From positions 31,464,908 to 31,528,907 of the forward strand of contig JARWKL010000002.1 in NCBI GenBank assembly GCA_029961685.1: DNA of 64,000 bases, given 5' to 3'. The position numbers were made by a program, and so were the translations under genes. The DNA is from Aristolochia californica. Taxonomy: Eukaryota; Streptophyta; Magnoliopsida; Piperales; Aristolochiaceae. Position 1 is the stretch's first letter. The number at the start of each line of letters is the position of its first letter. Positions 1-13,500 of the stretch are shown here, one piece after another. The notes beneath the pieces are model-generated. The model was given only the letters and a program-made list of their open reading frames with translations. It made no database searches and was not told the origin of the DNA.

Positions 1-3000
1 TAAATTCACAAGTGAACGTGCAATTGGATATTTACCCGAGTCAAACAAGCCTATATTTTGTCGATTAACAAAAATCTAACCTAACAATCATACATGATTG
101 TAAAGTTATTTATCGGTCAATCATGTGTAACAGGCAATATTTGTTTAACAAATGAGTTTTGGATTGGGTTTCAACACTCAGTTAAAAATCCCCCACCTCC
201 CCCTAATTTCCTAACGATTACAAAACCTAATATATAAAACTGAAAAGAGTTTACAATCCCAAAAAATTATAGACACTTTTTGGATTATCTCTCTCTACAT
301 TTGAGCATTTTCGTTTTAGATGTAAGTTTTTTACTTAAATCAAAACTTGAGTTAAACTTGAGTTTTCACTTTCCCTTCATCTTGTAAAAAATTTTGACAA
401 GAAGGCAAATTGATCAACACAAAATGAAAATTTTAGAGTTTATGTTTGTAAAAAAATTAAAACAATAACAAATTTATATAACGAAAATTTATTCACACAC
501 CACAAATCAACACAAAATTTTTGTTATCCAAGTTTGGGAAATTCCACTAGTTCAACCCTAGTAGCTTGGAATTTTATAAGAAATACATTTCTACACATGT
601 TTTAAATATGGATATCCATGCTTGAAATATGTAAAAGATGCAAATGACATATGGATCCAAACCTTTTAAAGAGAATAACAAATGCACATTAAATTCTCAA
701 GTAAACGTGTGGTTGGATATTTACCCGTGTCAAACAAGCTATTATTTTGCCCATTTACAAAAAGCTGACCTAACAAACATAGATGATTGTAAAGTGATTC
801 ATCATGCGTAACGGGCTATATTTTTGTAAGAAATGACTTATAGATTGGGAGTCAACACACAGTTAAAAATACCCCGCCTCCCCCTTTTTCTAACCATTGC
901 AAAATCTAATATATAAAAACTAAAAAGAGTTTATATAAAAACTAAAAGCTCCCCCATTTGTCCATTGTGAATTTCCATTTTAGATGTATACTTTTTTCTT
1001 CAATAAAAACTTTGAGTTTTCGCTCTTCCTTCATCCCGTAAACAAAAAAGGTAAATAGATAAAAACAAATGAAAATTTTAGAGTTTATGCATGGAAAAAA
1101 TTTAAAACAATAACAAATGTAAGTAAAGAAAATTTATTCAAACCCCTCAAATAAACACAAAAGTTTTGTTATCCGAGTTTGGGAAATTCCACTAGTTCAA
1201 CCCTAATAGCATGGAATTTTATAAGAAAGAGATTTCTTCTACACATGTTTTAAAAATGGATATGCATGCTTGAAACAAGTGAAAGATGCAAATGACCTAT
1301 GGATCCAAACCTTTTATAGAGAATAACAAACGCTTATTAAATCCTCAAGTGAACGTGCGGTGGGATATTTACCCGAGTCAAACAAGCCATTATTTTGCCC
1401 ATTTACAAAAAGTCAACCTAGGAATAATAGATGATTGTATAGTGATTTATCATGCCTAACGGTCTATATTTTTGTAAGAAATTACTTATGGATTGGGAGT
1501 CAACACTTAGTTAAAAATCTCCGGCCTCCCCCTTTTCCCAATGATTGCAAAACCTAATATATAAAAACTAAAAAGAGTTTACAATCCATAAAAATTACAA
1601 ACACTCTTTGGAATTATCTCTCTCTACATTTATGCATTGTGCATCTCCATTTTAGATGTATACTTTTTTCTTAAATCAAAACTTTGAGTTTTCGCTCTCC
1701 CTACATCCCGTAAACAAAAAAGGCAAATAGATCACAAAAAAATGAAAATTTTAGAGTTTATGTATGGAAAAAATTTAAAAAAATAACAAATGTAAGTAAG
1801 GAAAATTTATTCACACACGAAAAATGAACACAAAAGTTTTTTTATCCATGTTTGGGAAATTCCACTAGTTCAACCCTAATAGCTTAGAATTTTATTTCTA
1901 CACTTGTTTTAAAAATGGATATGCATGCTTGAAACATATTAAATATGCAAATGACCTATGGATCCAAACATTTTAAAGAGAATAACAAATGCTCATTAAA
2001 TTCTCAAGTGAACGTGCGGTGGGATATTTACCCAAGTTAAACAAGCCACTATTTTGCCAATTTACAAAAAGTTGACCTCACAATCATAGATGATTGAAAA
2101 TGATTGATGGGTCCTTCATGCATAACGGGCTATATTTGTGTAAGAAATGACTTAGGCATTGGCTGTCAACACTCAATTAAAAATCCCCCTCGTCCCCCTT
2201 TTCCCGACGATTGCAAAACCTTATATATAAAAACTAAAAAGAGTTTAAAATCCCTAAAAATTACAGACACTTTTTGGAATTATCTCTCTCTACATTTGTG
2301 TGTTTCCATTTTATATGTATGAATTTTTTTTAAATCAAAACATGAGTTTTCACTTTTCCTTTATCTCATAAACAATTTTGACAAGAAGGTAAATAGATCA
2401 CAAGAAAATGAAAATGTTAGAGTTTATGTATGGAAAAAATTTAAAACAATAAAAAATGTAAGTATAGAAAATTTATTCACACACCACAAATGAACACAAA
2501 AGTTTTGTTATCCAAGTTTCGGAAATTCCACTAGTTCAACCCTAATAGCTTGGAATTTTATAAGAAAGAGTTTTCTACACATATTTTAAATATGGATATG
2601 CATGCTTGAAACATCTTAAAGATGCAAATGACCTATGGATCAAAAGCTTTTAAAGAGGACAATAAATGCTCATTAAATTCTAGAGTGAGCGTGTGTTGGG
2701 ATATTTACCCTAGTCAAACAAGCCATTATTTTGCCCCTTTACAAAAAGCTAACCCAATAATCATAGATGATTGTAATGTGATTTATCGGTCATTCATGCA
2801 TAATGGGGTATATTTTTTTTAAGAAAAGTCTTATGGATTGGGAGTCAACACTCATTTAAAAATTCTATGCCTCCCCCTTATCTTGATGATTGCATAACCT
2901 ACTATAAAAAAACAAAAAAGTGTTTACTATCCCTAAACATTATAGACACTTTTTGGAATTATCTTTCTCTAAATTTTTACATTTCCATCTAATATATATA

Positions 3001-4339
3001 GCTTTTTCTTAAATCAAAACTTGAGTTTTATCTTTCCCTTCATCTCATAAAAAAATTTCACAACATGGCAAATAGATCACATGAAAATGAAAATTTTAAA
3101 GTTTATGTATGGAAAATATTTAAAACAATAACAAATGTAAGTAAAGAAATTTTATTCACACATCACAAATGAACACAAAAGTTTTGCTATCCAAGTTTGG
3201 GAAATTCCCCTAGTTCAATCCTAATAGCTTGGAATTTTATAAGAAAGAGATTTCTACACATGTTTTAAATATGGATATGCATACTTGAAACATGTTAAAG
3301 CTGCAAATGACCTATGGATCCAAACCTTTTAAAGAGAATAAAAAATGCTTTATAAATTCTCAAGTTAACGTGCGATGGGATATTTACCCAAGTCAAACAA
3401 GACATTATTTTGCCTATTTACAAAAAGCTAACCTCACAATCGTAGATGATTGTAAACAGATTTATTGGTCAATCAAGTGTAATGGGCTATATTTGTTTAA
3501 GAAATGACTTATGGATTGGGAGTTAACACTCAGTTAAAAATCTCCTACCTCCCCCTTTTCCTGACGATTGCAAAAGCTAATATATAAATACTAAAAAGAG
3601 TTTACAATCCCGAAAAATTATAGACACTATTTGGAATTATCTCTCTCTACATTTGTGTATTTCCATTTTAGATGTATATTTTTTTCTTAAATCAAAACTT
3701 GAGTTTTACCTTTCCCTTCATCTCTTAAATTTTTTTGACAAGATGGAAAATAGATCACAACAAAATGAAAATTTTAGAGTTTATGTATGGAAAAAATTTA
3801 AAACAATAACAAATATACGTAAAGAAAATTTATTCACAAACTACAAATGAACACAAAAATTTTGTTATCCAAGTTTGGGAAATTCCACTATTTCAACCCT
3901 AATGGCTTGGAATTTTATAAGAAAGATATTTCTACACTTGTTTTAAATATGGATATGCATGCTTGAAACGTCTTAAAGATGCAAAAGATCTATGGATCCA
4001 AACTTTTTTAAAGAGAACAATAAATTCTCATTAAATTCTAGAGTGAACTTGCGGTGGGATATTTACCCAAGTCAAACAAGCCATTATTTTGCCCATTTAC
4101 AAAAAGCTAACTTAACAATCATAGATGATTGTAATGTGATTTATCTGTCAATCATGTGTAACAGGTTATATTTTTGTAAGAAATAACTTATGGATTGGGA
4201 GTCAACACCATATTAAAAACTCCCCGCCACCACTTTTCCTGACGATTGCAAAACCTAATATATAAAAAATAAAAGGAGTTTACCATCCCTAAAAATTCAA
4301 GACAATTTTTGGAATTATTTCCCTCTAAATTTGCGCATT

Positions 4340-4540
4340 TCTATTGTTTGGTCAATCATGCGTAACGGGCTGTATTTTTGTGAGAAATGACTTATGGATT
4401 GGGAGCCAACACTTTGTTAATAATCCCATGCCTCCTCTTTTCCCGATGATTGCAAAACCTAATATATAAAAAATAAAAAGATTTTACCGTCCCTAAAATA
4501 TACAAACACTTTTTGGAATTATTACCCTTTACATTTGTGC
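4340..4540 (+). repeat. Partial monomer duplication (phase jump)
   Basis: At about 4335 the sequence jumps from the GCATTTCTATT segment back to TTTGGTCAATCATGCGTAACGGGC, so ~194 bp of monomer is repeated (compare 4140-4335 with 4340-4540). This explains the 871-bp anchor spacing between 3992 and 4863. The two copies differ at several positions, so the event is not recent. Confidence 0.85.
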
Positions 4541-7500
4541 ATTTCCATACTTTTTTCTTAAAACCCAACTTGAGTTTTCACTTTCCCTTCATCTCGTAAA
4601 CAATTTTGACAAGATGGCAAATAGATCACAACAAAATGATAATTTTAGAGTTTATCTATGGAAAGAAATTAAAAGAATAACTAATGTAAATAAACCAAAT
4701 TTATTCACACACCACAAATGAACACAAAAGTTTTGTTATCCAAGTTTGGGAAATTCTACTAGTTCAACCCAATTAGCTTGGAATTTTATAAGAAAGAGAT
4801 TTCTACACAAGTTTTAAGTATGGATATGCATGCTTGAAGGACGTCAAAGATGCAAATGACCTAGGGATCCAAACCTTTTAAAGGGAATATCAAATGCTTA
4901 TTAACATCGTGTGGTGGAATATTTACCCGAGTCAAACAAGACATTATTTTGACCATTTACAAAAAGCTGACCTAACAATCATAGACGATTGAAAAGTGAT
5001 TTATCGGTCAATCATGCGTAACGGACTATATTTTTGTAAGAAATCACTTATAGATTGGGAGTCATCACTATGTTAAAAATCACCCGCCTCCTCTTTTATC
5101 GACGATTGTAAAACCTAATATATAAAAACTAAAAAGATTTTACAATCCATAAAAATGACAAGCAATTTTTGGAATTTTTTCACTCTACATTTGTGCATTT
5201 CTATTTTAGATGTATGCTTTTTTCTTAAATCAAAACTTGAGTTTTCACTTTCCCTTCATCTCGTTAACAGTTTTAACAACAAGGCAAATAGATCACAACA
5301 AAATGAAATCTTTTGAGTTGATGTTTGGAAAAAATTTAAAGTAACTAAAATTAATTCACACACCACAAATGAACACAAAAGTGTTTTTATTCAAGTTTTG
5401 GAAATTCCACTATTTCAACCCTAATTGCTGGAATTTTTTTAAGAAAAAGATTTCTCCGCAAGTTTTAAATATGGTTATGCATGCTTGAAACATGTTAAAG
5501 ATGCAAATGACCTATGGATCTAAACCATTTAAAGAGAATATCTAATGCTCATTAAATTCTCAAGTGAACATGTGGCTGAATATTTACCCGAGTGAAACAA
5601 GCCATTATTTTGCCCATTTACAAAAAGCTGACCTAACAATCATAGATGATTGTAAAGTGATTTATCGGTCAATCATGCGTAATGGGCTATATTTTTGTAA
5701 GAAATGACTTACGGATTGGGAGTCAACACTCAGTTAAAAATCCCGCACCTCCCCCTTTTCTTGAACATTGTAAAACCTAATATATAAAAACTAAAAAGAG
5801 TTTACAATCTCTAAAAATTACAGACAATTTTTTTATTTATCTCTCTCTACATTTGTGCATTTCTATTTTAGATGCATACTTTTTCTTAAATGAAAACTTG
5901 AATTTTCAATTTCCCTTCATCTTGTAAACAATTTTGACAAGATGGCAAATAGATCTCAAAAAAATGCAAATATAGGAGTTTATGTATTGAAAAAATTTAA
6001 AACAATAACCAATGTAAATAAGGAAAAAATATTCACACACCACATATGAACACAAAATATTTCTTATTCAAGTTAGGGAATTTCCACTAGTTCAACACTA
6101 ATAGCTTGGAATTTTATAAGAAAGATATTTCTACACATGTTTTAAATATGCATGGTTGAAATATGTTCAAGATGCAAATGACCTATGGATCAAACCCTTT
6201 TAAAGAGAACAACAAATGATCGTTAAATTCTAGAGTGAACGTGCGGTGGGATATTTACTCGAGTCAAACAAACCATTATTTTTCCCATTTACAAAAAGAT
6301 CACCAAACAATCATAGATGAGTGTAAAGTGATTTCTTGGTCAATCATCCGTAACGGGCTACATTTTTGGAAGAAATGACTTATAGATTGGGAGTTAACAC
6401 TCAGTGAAAAATCCCCCACCTCCCCCTTTTCCAGATGATTGCAAAAGCTAATATATAAAAACTAAAAAGAGTTTACAATCCTTGAAAATTATAGAAACTT
6501 TTTATGAATTATCTCCCTCTACATTTGTGCCTTTCAATTTTAGATATATGTTTTTTTCTTAGTTTAAAATTTTATTTTTCATTTTCCCTTCATCTCGTAA
6601 ACAATTTTGACAAGATGGCAAATAGATCACAACAAAATGATAATTTTAGAGTTTATGTATGGAAAAAATTTAAAACATTAGCAAATGTAAGTAACGAAAC
6701 CTTATTCACACACCACAAATGAACACAAAACTTTTGTTATCCAAGTGTTGGAAATTCCTCTAGTAAGCCCCTAATAGCTTGGAATTTTATAAGAAAGAGA
6801 TTTGTACATATGTTTTAATTATGGATATGCATGTTTGAAACATGTTAAAGATGCCAATGACCTATGGATCCAAACCTTTTAAAGACAATAACAAATGCTC
6901 AATAAATTCTCAAGTGAACGTGCAGTGGGATATTTATCTGAGTCAAACAAGCCATTATTTTCCCCATTTACAAAAAATTGACTAAACAATCATCGATAAT
7001 TGTAATGTGATTTATCGGTTAATCAAACGCAATGGGCTATATTTCAGTAAGAAAAGACTTATGGATTGGAAGTCAACACTCAGTTAAAAATTCCCCGCCT
7101 CCCCCATTTCTCGATATTTTCAAAAACTAATATATAAAAAATAAAATGAATTTACAATCACTAAAAATTACAAACATTTTTTGGAATTATTTTTTTCTAC
7201 ATTTGTGCATTTCCATTTTAGATGCATACATTTTTCTTAAATCAAAACTTGAGTTTTCATTTTCCCTTCATCTCATAAACAATTTTGACAAGATGGCAAA
7301 TAGATCACAACAAAATGATAATTTTAGAGTTTATGTATGGAAAATATTTAAAATAATAACAAATGTAAGTAAAGAAAATTTATTCTGATACCACACATGA
7401 ACACAAAAGTTTTGTTATCCAAGTTTGGGAAATTCCACTTGTGCAACACTAATAGCTTGGAATTTTATAAGAAAGAGATTTCTACAAATGTTTAAAATAT

Positions 7501-10500
7501 GGATATGCATGCTTGATATATGTTAAAGATGCAAATGACCTATGGATCCAACCATTTTAAAGTGAACAACAAATGCTCATTAAATTCCCAAGTGCCCGTG
7601 CGGTGGGATATTTACCCGAGTCAAACAAGCTATTATTTTGCCCTTTTAGAAAAAGCTGACCTAACAATCATAGATGATTGTAAAGTGCTTTATTTGTCCA
7701 TCATGCATAATGGGCTATATATCTGAAAGAAATGACTTATGGATTGGCAGTCAACACTTAGTTAAAAATCCCATGCCTTCCCCTATTCCCGATGATTGAA
7801 AAATCTAATATATAAAAACTAAAAAGAGTTTAAAATCCCTAAATATTACAGACAGTTTATGGAATTATCTTTCTCTGCATTTGTGCTTTTCAATTTTAGA
7901 TGTATGATTTTTTCTTAATTCAAAACTTGAGTTTTCACTTTCCCTTCATCTCGTAAAAAATTTAGACAAGATGGCAAATTGATCCCAACAAAATGATAAT
8001 TTTAGAGTTTATTTATGGAAAAAATTTAAAAAAATAACAAATGTAAGTAAAGAAAACTCCACAAATGAACACAAAAGTTTTGTTATCCAAGTTTTGGAAA
8101 TTCCTCAAGTTCAACCCTAATAGCTTGGAATTTTATAAGAAAGAGATTTCTATACATGTTTTAAATATGGACATGCATGCTTGATACATGTTAAAGAAGC
8201 AAATGACCTATGGATCCAAACCTTTTAAATAGAATAACAAATGCTCATTAAATTCACAAGTGAAAGTGCGGCGGGATATATACCTGAGTCAAACAAGCCA
8301 TTATTTTGCCCATTTACAAAAAGTTGACTTAACATAATATAAGATTTTAAAAGTATTTATCTATCAATCATGCGTCATGGGCTTTATTTTTGGAAAAAAA
8401 TGGCATATGGATTCGGAGTCAACACTCAGTTAAACATCTCCCACCTCCCCCTTTTCCCGACGAATGATAAGCCTAATATATAAAAACTAAAAAGATTTTA
8501 CAATCCCTAAAAAATATAGTCAATTTTTGGAATTATCTCTCTCTACATTTGTGCTTTTCTATTTTAGATGCAAACTTTTTTCTAAAATCAAAACTTGAGT
8601 TTTCACTTTTCCTTCATCTCGTAAACAATTTTGACAAGATGGCAAATAGATCACAACAAAATAAAATTTTTAGAGTTTATGTATGTAAAAAATTTAAAAC
8701 AATAACAAATGTAAGTAAAGAAAATTTATTCACATACCACAAATGAACACCAAAGTTTTGTTATTCTAGTTTGGGAAATTCCACTAGTTCCACCCTAATA
8801 GCTCTGAATTTTATAAGAAAGATTTTTCTACACATGTTTTGAATATGGATATCATTGCTTGACACATGTTAAAGATGCAAATGACCTATGGATCCAAAAC
8901 TTTTAAAGAGAATAACAAATGCTCATTAAATTCTCAAGTGAACGTGTGGTGAGATATTTATGCAAGTCAAACAAGTCATTATTTTGGCCATTTACAAATA
9001 GCTGACCTTACAATCATAGATAATTGTAAAGTGTTTTATCGGTCAATCATATGTCACAGGGTAAGTTTTTGTAAGAAATGACTAATGGATTGGGAGTTAA
9101 CACTCAGTTAAAAATCCCCCACCTCCCCCTTTTCCCGGCCATTGCAAAACCTAATATATTAAAACTAAAAAGAGTTTACAATCCATAAAATTATAGACAC
9201 TTTTTGGAATGATCTCACTCTACATTTGTAATTTTCCATTTTAGGTGTATACTTTTTTCTTAAATCAAAATTTGAGTTTTATCTTTCTCATCATCTCATA
9301 ATTTTTTTTGACAAAATAGCAAATAGATCACAACAAAATAAAAATTTTATAGTTTATGTATGGAAAAATTTAAAACAATAACAAATGTAAGTAAAGAAAA
9401 TTTATTCTTACACCACAAATGCACACAAAAGTTTTGTTATCCATGTTTGGGAAATTCCATTAGTTCAACCCTAATGGATTGGAATTTTATCAGAAAGAGA
9501 TTTCTACACATGTTTAAAATATGGATATGCTTGCTTGAAACATGTTAAAGATTAAAATGACATATGGATGCTCATTAAATTCTCAAGTGAACTTGCGGTG
9601 GCTTATTTACCTGAGTCAAACATGCCATTATTTTGCTCATTTTCAAAAAGCTAACCTAACAATCATAGATGATTGTAAAGTGATTTATCGGTCAATCATG
9701 CATAACAGGTTATATTTTTGTAAGAAATGACTGACGGATTGGGAGTCAACACTCAGTTAAAAATCCCCTCCTCCCCCTTTTCCAGAAGATTTTCAAACCT
9801 AATATATAAAAACTAAAAAGACTTTACAATCCTTAAAAATTACTGAAAGTTTCTTTAATTATCTCTCTCTACATTTGTGCATTTCTATTTTAGATTCATA
9901 CTTTTTTCTTAAATCAAAACATGAGTTTTTACTTTCCCTTCATCTCGTAATTTTTTTTTAACAAGATGGCTAATAGATCACAAGAAAAAGAAAATTTTAG
10001 AGTGTATGTATGGAAAAAATTTAAAACAAAAACAAATGTAAGTAAAGAAAATTTATTCACACACCACAAATGAACACAAAAGTTTTGTTATCCAAGTTTG
10101 GGAAATTCCACTAGTTCAACAATAATAGCTTGGAATTTTATAAGAAAGAGATTTCTACACTGTTTTAAACATGGATACGCAAGAATGAAATATATTCAAG
10201 ATGCAAATGACCTATGGATCCAAACCTTTTAAAGAGAACAACAAATGGTCATGAAATTCTAGTGAACGTGTCGTGGGATATTTACCCGAGTCAAACAAGA
10301 CAATATTTTGCCCATTTACAAAAAGTTGACCTAACAATCATAGATGAATGTAAATTGATTTATCAGTCAATCATGCATAATCGGCTATATTTTTGTAAGA
10401 AATGACTTATGGATTGGAAGTCAACACTTAGTTAAAAATCCCCCGCCTCACCCTTTTCTCGATGATTGAAAAATCTAATATATATAAACTAAAAAGAGTT

Positions 10501-13500
10501 TACAATCCCTAAATATTACAGACATGTTTTGGAATTATCTTTCTCTGCATTTGTGCATTTCAATTTTAGATGTATGCTTTTTTCTTATTTCAAAACTTGA
10601 GTTTTCACTTTCCCTTCATCTCGTAAACACTTTTGACAAGATGGCAAATAGGTCACAATTAAATGATAATTTTAGAGTTTATGTATGGAAAAAATTTATA
10701 ACAATAACAAATGTAAGTAAAGAAAACTTATTCACACACCACAAATGAACACAAAAGTTTTGTTATCCAAGTTTTGGAAATTCCTCTAGTTCAACCCTAA
10801 TAGCTTGGAATTTTATAATAAAGAGATTTCTACACAAGTTTTAAATATGGATATGCATACTTGAAACATGTGAAAGATGCAAATGACCTAAGGATCAAAA
10901 TATTTTAAAGAGAATAAAAAATGCTCATTAAATTCTCATGTGCACGTGTCGTGGGATATTTTCTTGAGTCAAACAAGACATTATTTTTCCCATTTAAAAA
11001 AAGCCCACCTACCAATCATAGATGATTATAATGTGACTTATCAGTCAATCATGCATAACAGGCTACATTTTTGAAAGAAATGACATATGGATTGGGAGTC
11101 AGCACTCAGTAAAAAATCCCCTGCTTTTTCCTAATGATTGGAAATCCTAATATTTAAAAACTAAAAATAGTTTATAATCCCTAAAAACTACAAACACTTT
11201 TTGGAATTATTTCTCGCTATATTTGTTTTTTTCCATTTTAGATGTATACTTTTTTCTTAAATCCAAACTTGAGTTTTCACTTTCCCTTCATCTTGTAAAC
11301 AATTTTGACAAGAAGGCAAAAAGATCACGACAAAAAACAAATTTTAGAGTTTATGTATGGTCAAAATTTAAAACAATAACAAATGTAAGTAAAGAAAATT
11401 TATTCGCACACCACAAATGAACACAAAAGTTTTGTTGTACAAGTTTGGGAAATTCCACTAGTTCAACCCTAAAAGCTTGGAATTTTAAAGAAAAATATTT
11501 CTACACATGTTTTAAACATAGATATGCATGTTTGAAACATGTGAAAGATGCGAATGCCCTATGGGTCCAAACCTTTTAAAGAGAATAACAAATGCTCATT
11601 AAATTCTCAAGTGAACGTGTAGTGGGATATTTACCCAAGTCATGCAAGCCATTATTTTGCCCTTTTACAAAAAGCAGACCTAACAATCATAGATGATTGT
11701 AAAGTGATTTATCTGTCCATCATGCGTAACGGGCTATATTTTTTAAAGAAATGACTTATGGATTGGCAGTCAACACTCAATTAAAAATCCCCTGCCTCCC
11801 CCTCTTCCCTACGATTGCAAAATCTAATATATAAAAACTAAAAAGAGTTTACACTTCCTAAAAACTACAGACACTTTTTGAAATTATCTTTCATTGCATT
11901 TGTGCGTTTCAATTTTAGATGTAAAATTTTTTCTTACAATAAAACTTGAGTTTTCACTTTTCTTTCATCTCGTAAACAATTTGTACAAGATGACAAATAG
12001 ATCACAACAAAAAGATAATTTTAGAGTTTATGTAGGGAAAAAATTTAAAACAATAACAAATGTAAGTAAAGAAAACTTATTCACCGACCACAAATGAACA
12101 CAAAAGTTTTGTTATCCAAGTTTTGGAAATTCCTCAAGTTCAACCTTAATAGCTTGGACTTTTATATGAAAGAGATTTCTACACATGTTTTAAATATGGA
12201 TATGCATGCTTGATACTTGTTAAAGATGCAAATGACCTATGGATCCAAACCTTTTAAAGAGAATAACAAATGCTCATTAAATTCTCAAGCGAACGAGTGG
12301 TGGGATATTTACCCGAGTCAAACAAGCCATTATTTTACCCATTTACAAAAAGCTGACTTAACATTCATAGATTATTGTAAAGTGATTTATCAGTCAATCA
12401 TGCGTCAAGGGCTTTATTTTTGTAAAAAATGACATATGGATTCGGAGTCAACACTCAGTTAAAAATATCCTTCCTCCCCCTTTTCCCGGCGATTGCAAAA
12501 CCTAAAATATAAAAACTAAAAAGAGTTTACAATCCCTAAAAAATACAGTCACTTTATGGAATTATTGCTCTCAATATTTGTGCATTTCCATTTTAGATGC
12601 ACACTTTTTTCTTAAATTAAAACTTGAGTTTTCACTTTTCCTTCATCTCGTAAACAATTTTAACAAGATGGCAAATAGATCACAACAAAATGAAAATTTT
12701 AGAGTTTATGTATGTAAAAAATTTAAAACAATAACAAATGTAAGTAAAGAAAATTTATTCACATACCACAAATGAACACCAAAGTTTTGTTAACCTAGCT
12801 AGTTCAACCTTAATAGCTCTGAATTTTATAAGAAAGAGTTTTCTACACATGTTTTAAATATGGATATGCATGCTTGAAATATGTTAAAGATGCAAATGAC
12901 CTTTGGATCCAAACCTTTAAAAGAGAATAACAAATACTCATTAAATTATCAAGTGAACATGCGGTGGGATATTTACCCGAGTCAAACAAGACATTATTTT
13001 ACCCATTTAAAAATAGCTGACCTTACAATCATCTATGATTGTAAAGTGTTTTCTCGGTCGGTCAATCATGTGTAACATGCTATATGTTTGTTAGAAATGA
13101 CTTATGGATTGGGAGTTAACACTCAGTTAAAAGTCCCTCATCTCCCCCTTTTCCTGACATTTGCAAAACCTAATATATAAAAACTAAAAAAAGTTTACAA
13201 CCCAATTATAGACACTTTTTGGAATTATCTCTCTCTACATTTGTGTATTTCCATTTTAGATGCATATTTTTTTCTTAAATCAAAACTTGAGATTTATCTT
13301 TCCCTTTATCTCATAAATATTTTTGACAAGATAGAAAATAGATCACAACAAAATAAAAAATTTAGAGTTTATGTATGGAGAAAATTTAAAACACTAACAA
13401 ATGTAAGTAAAGAAAATTTATTCACACACCTAAAATGACCACAAAAGTTTTGTTATCCAAGTTTGGGAAATTCCTTTAGTTCAACGCTAATGGATTGGAA

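Noticed and set aside
2104..2322. Dozens of 60-80-codon frames on the + strand in satellite blocks as separate small genes
   Set aside because: They recur at fixed monomer positions, start and stop at random indels, use alternative starts, and are explained by repeat homology.
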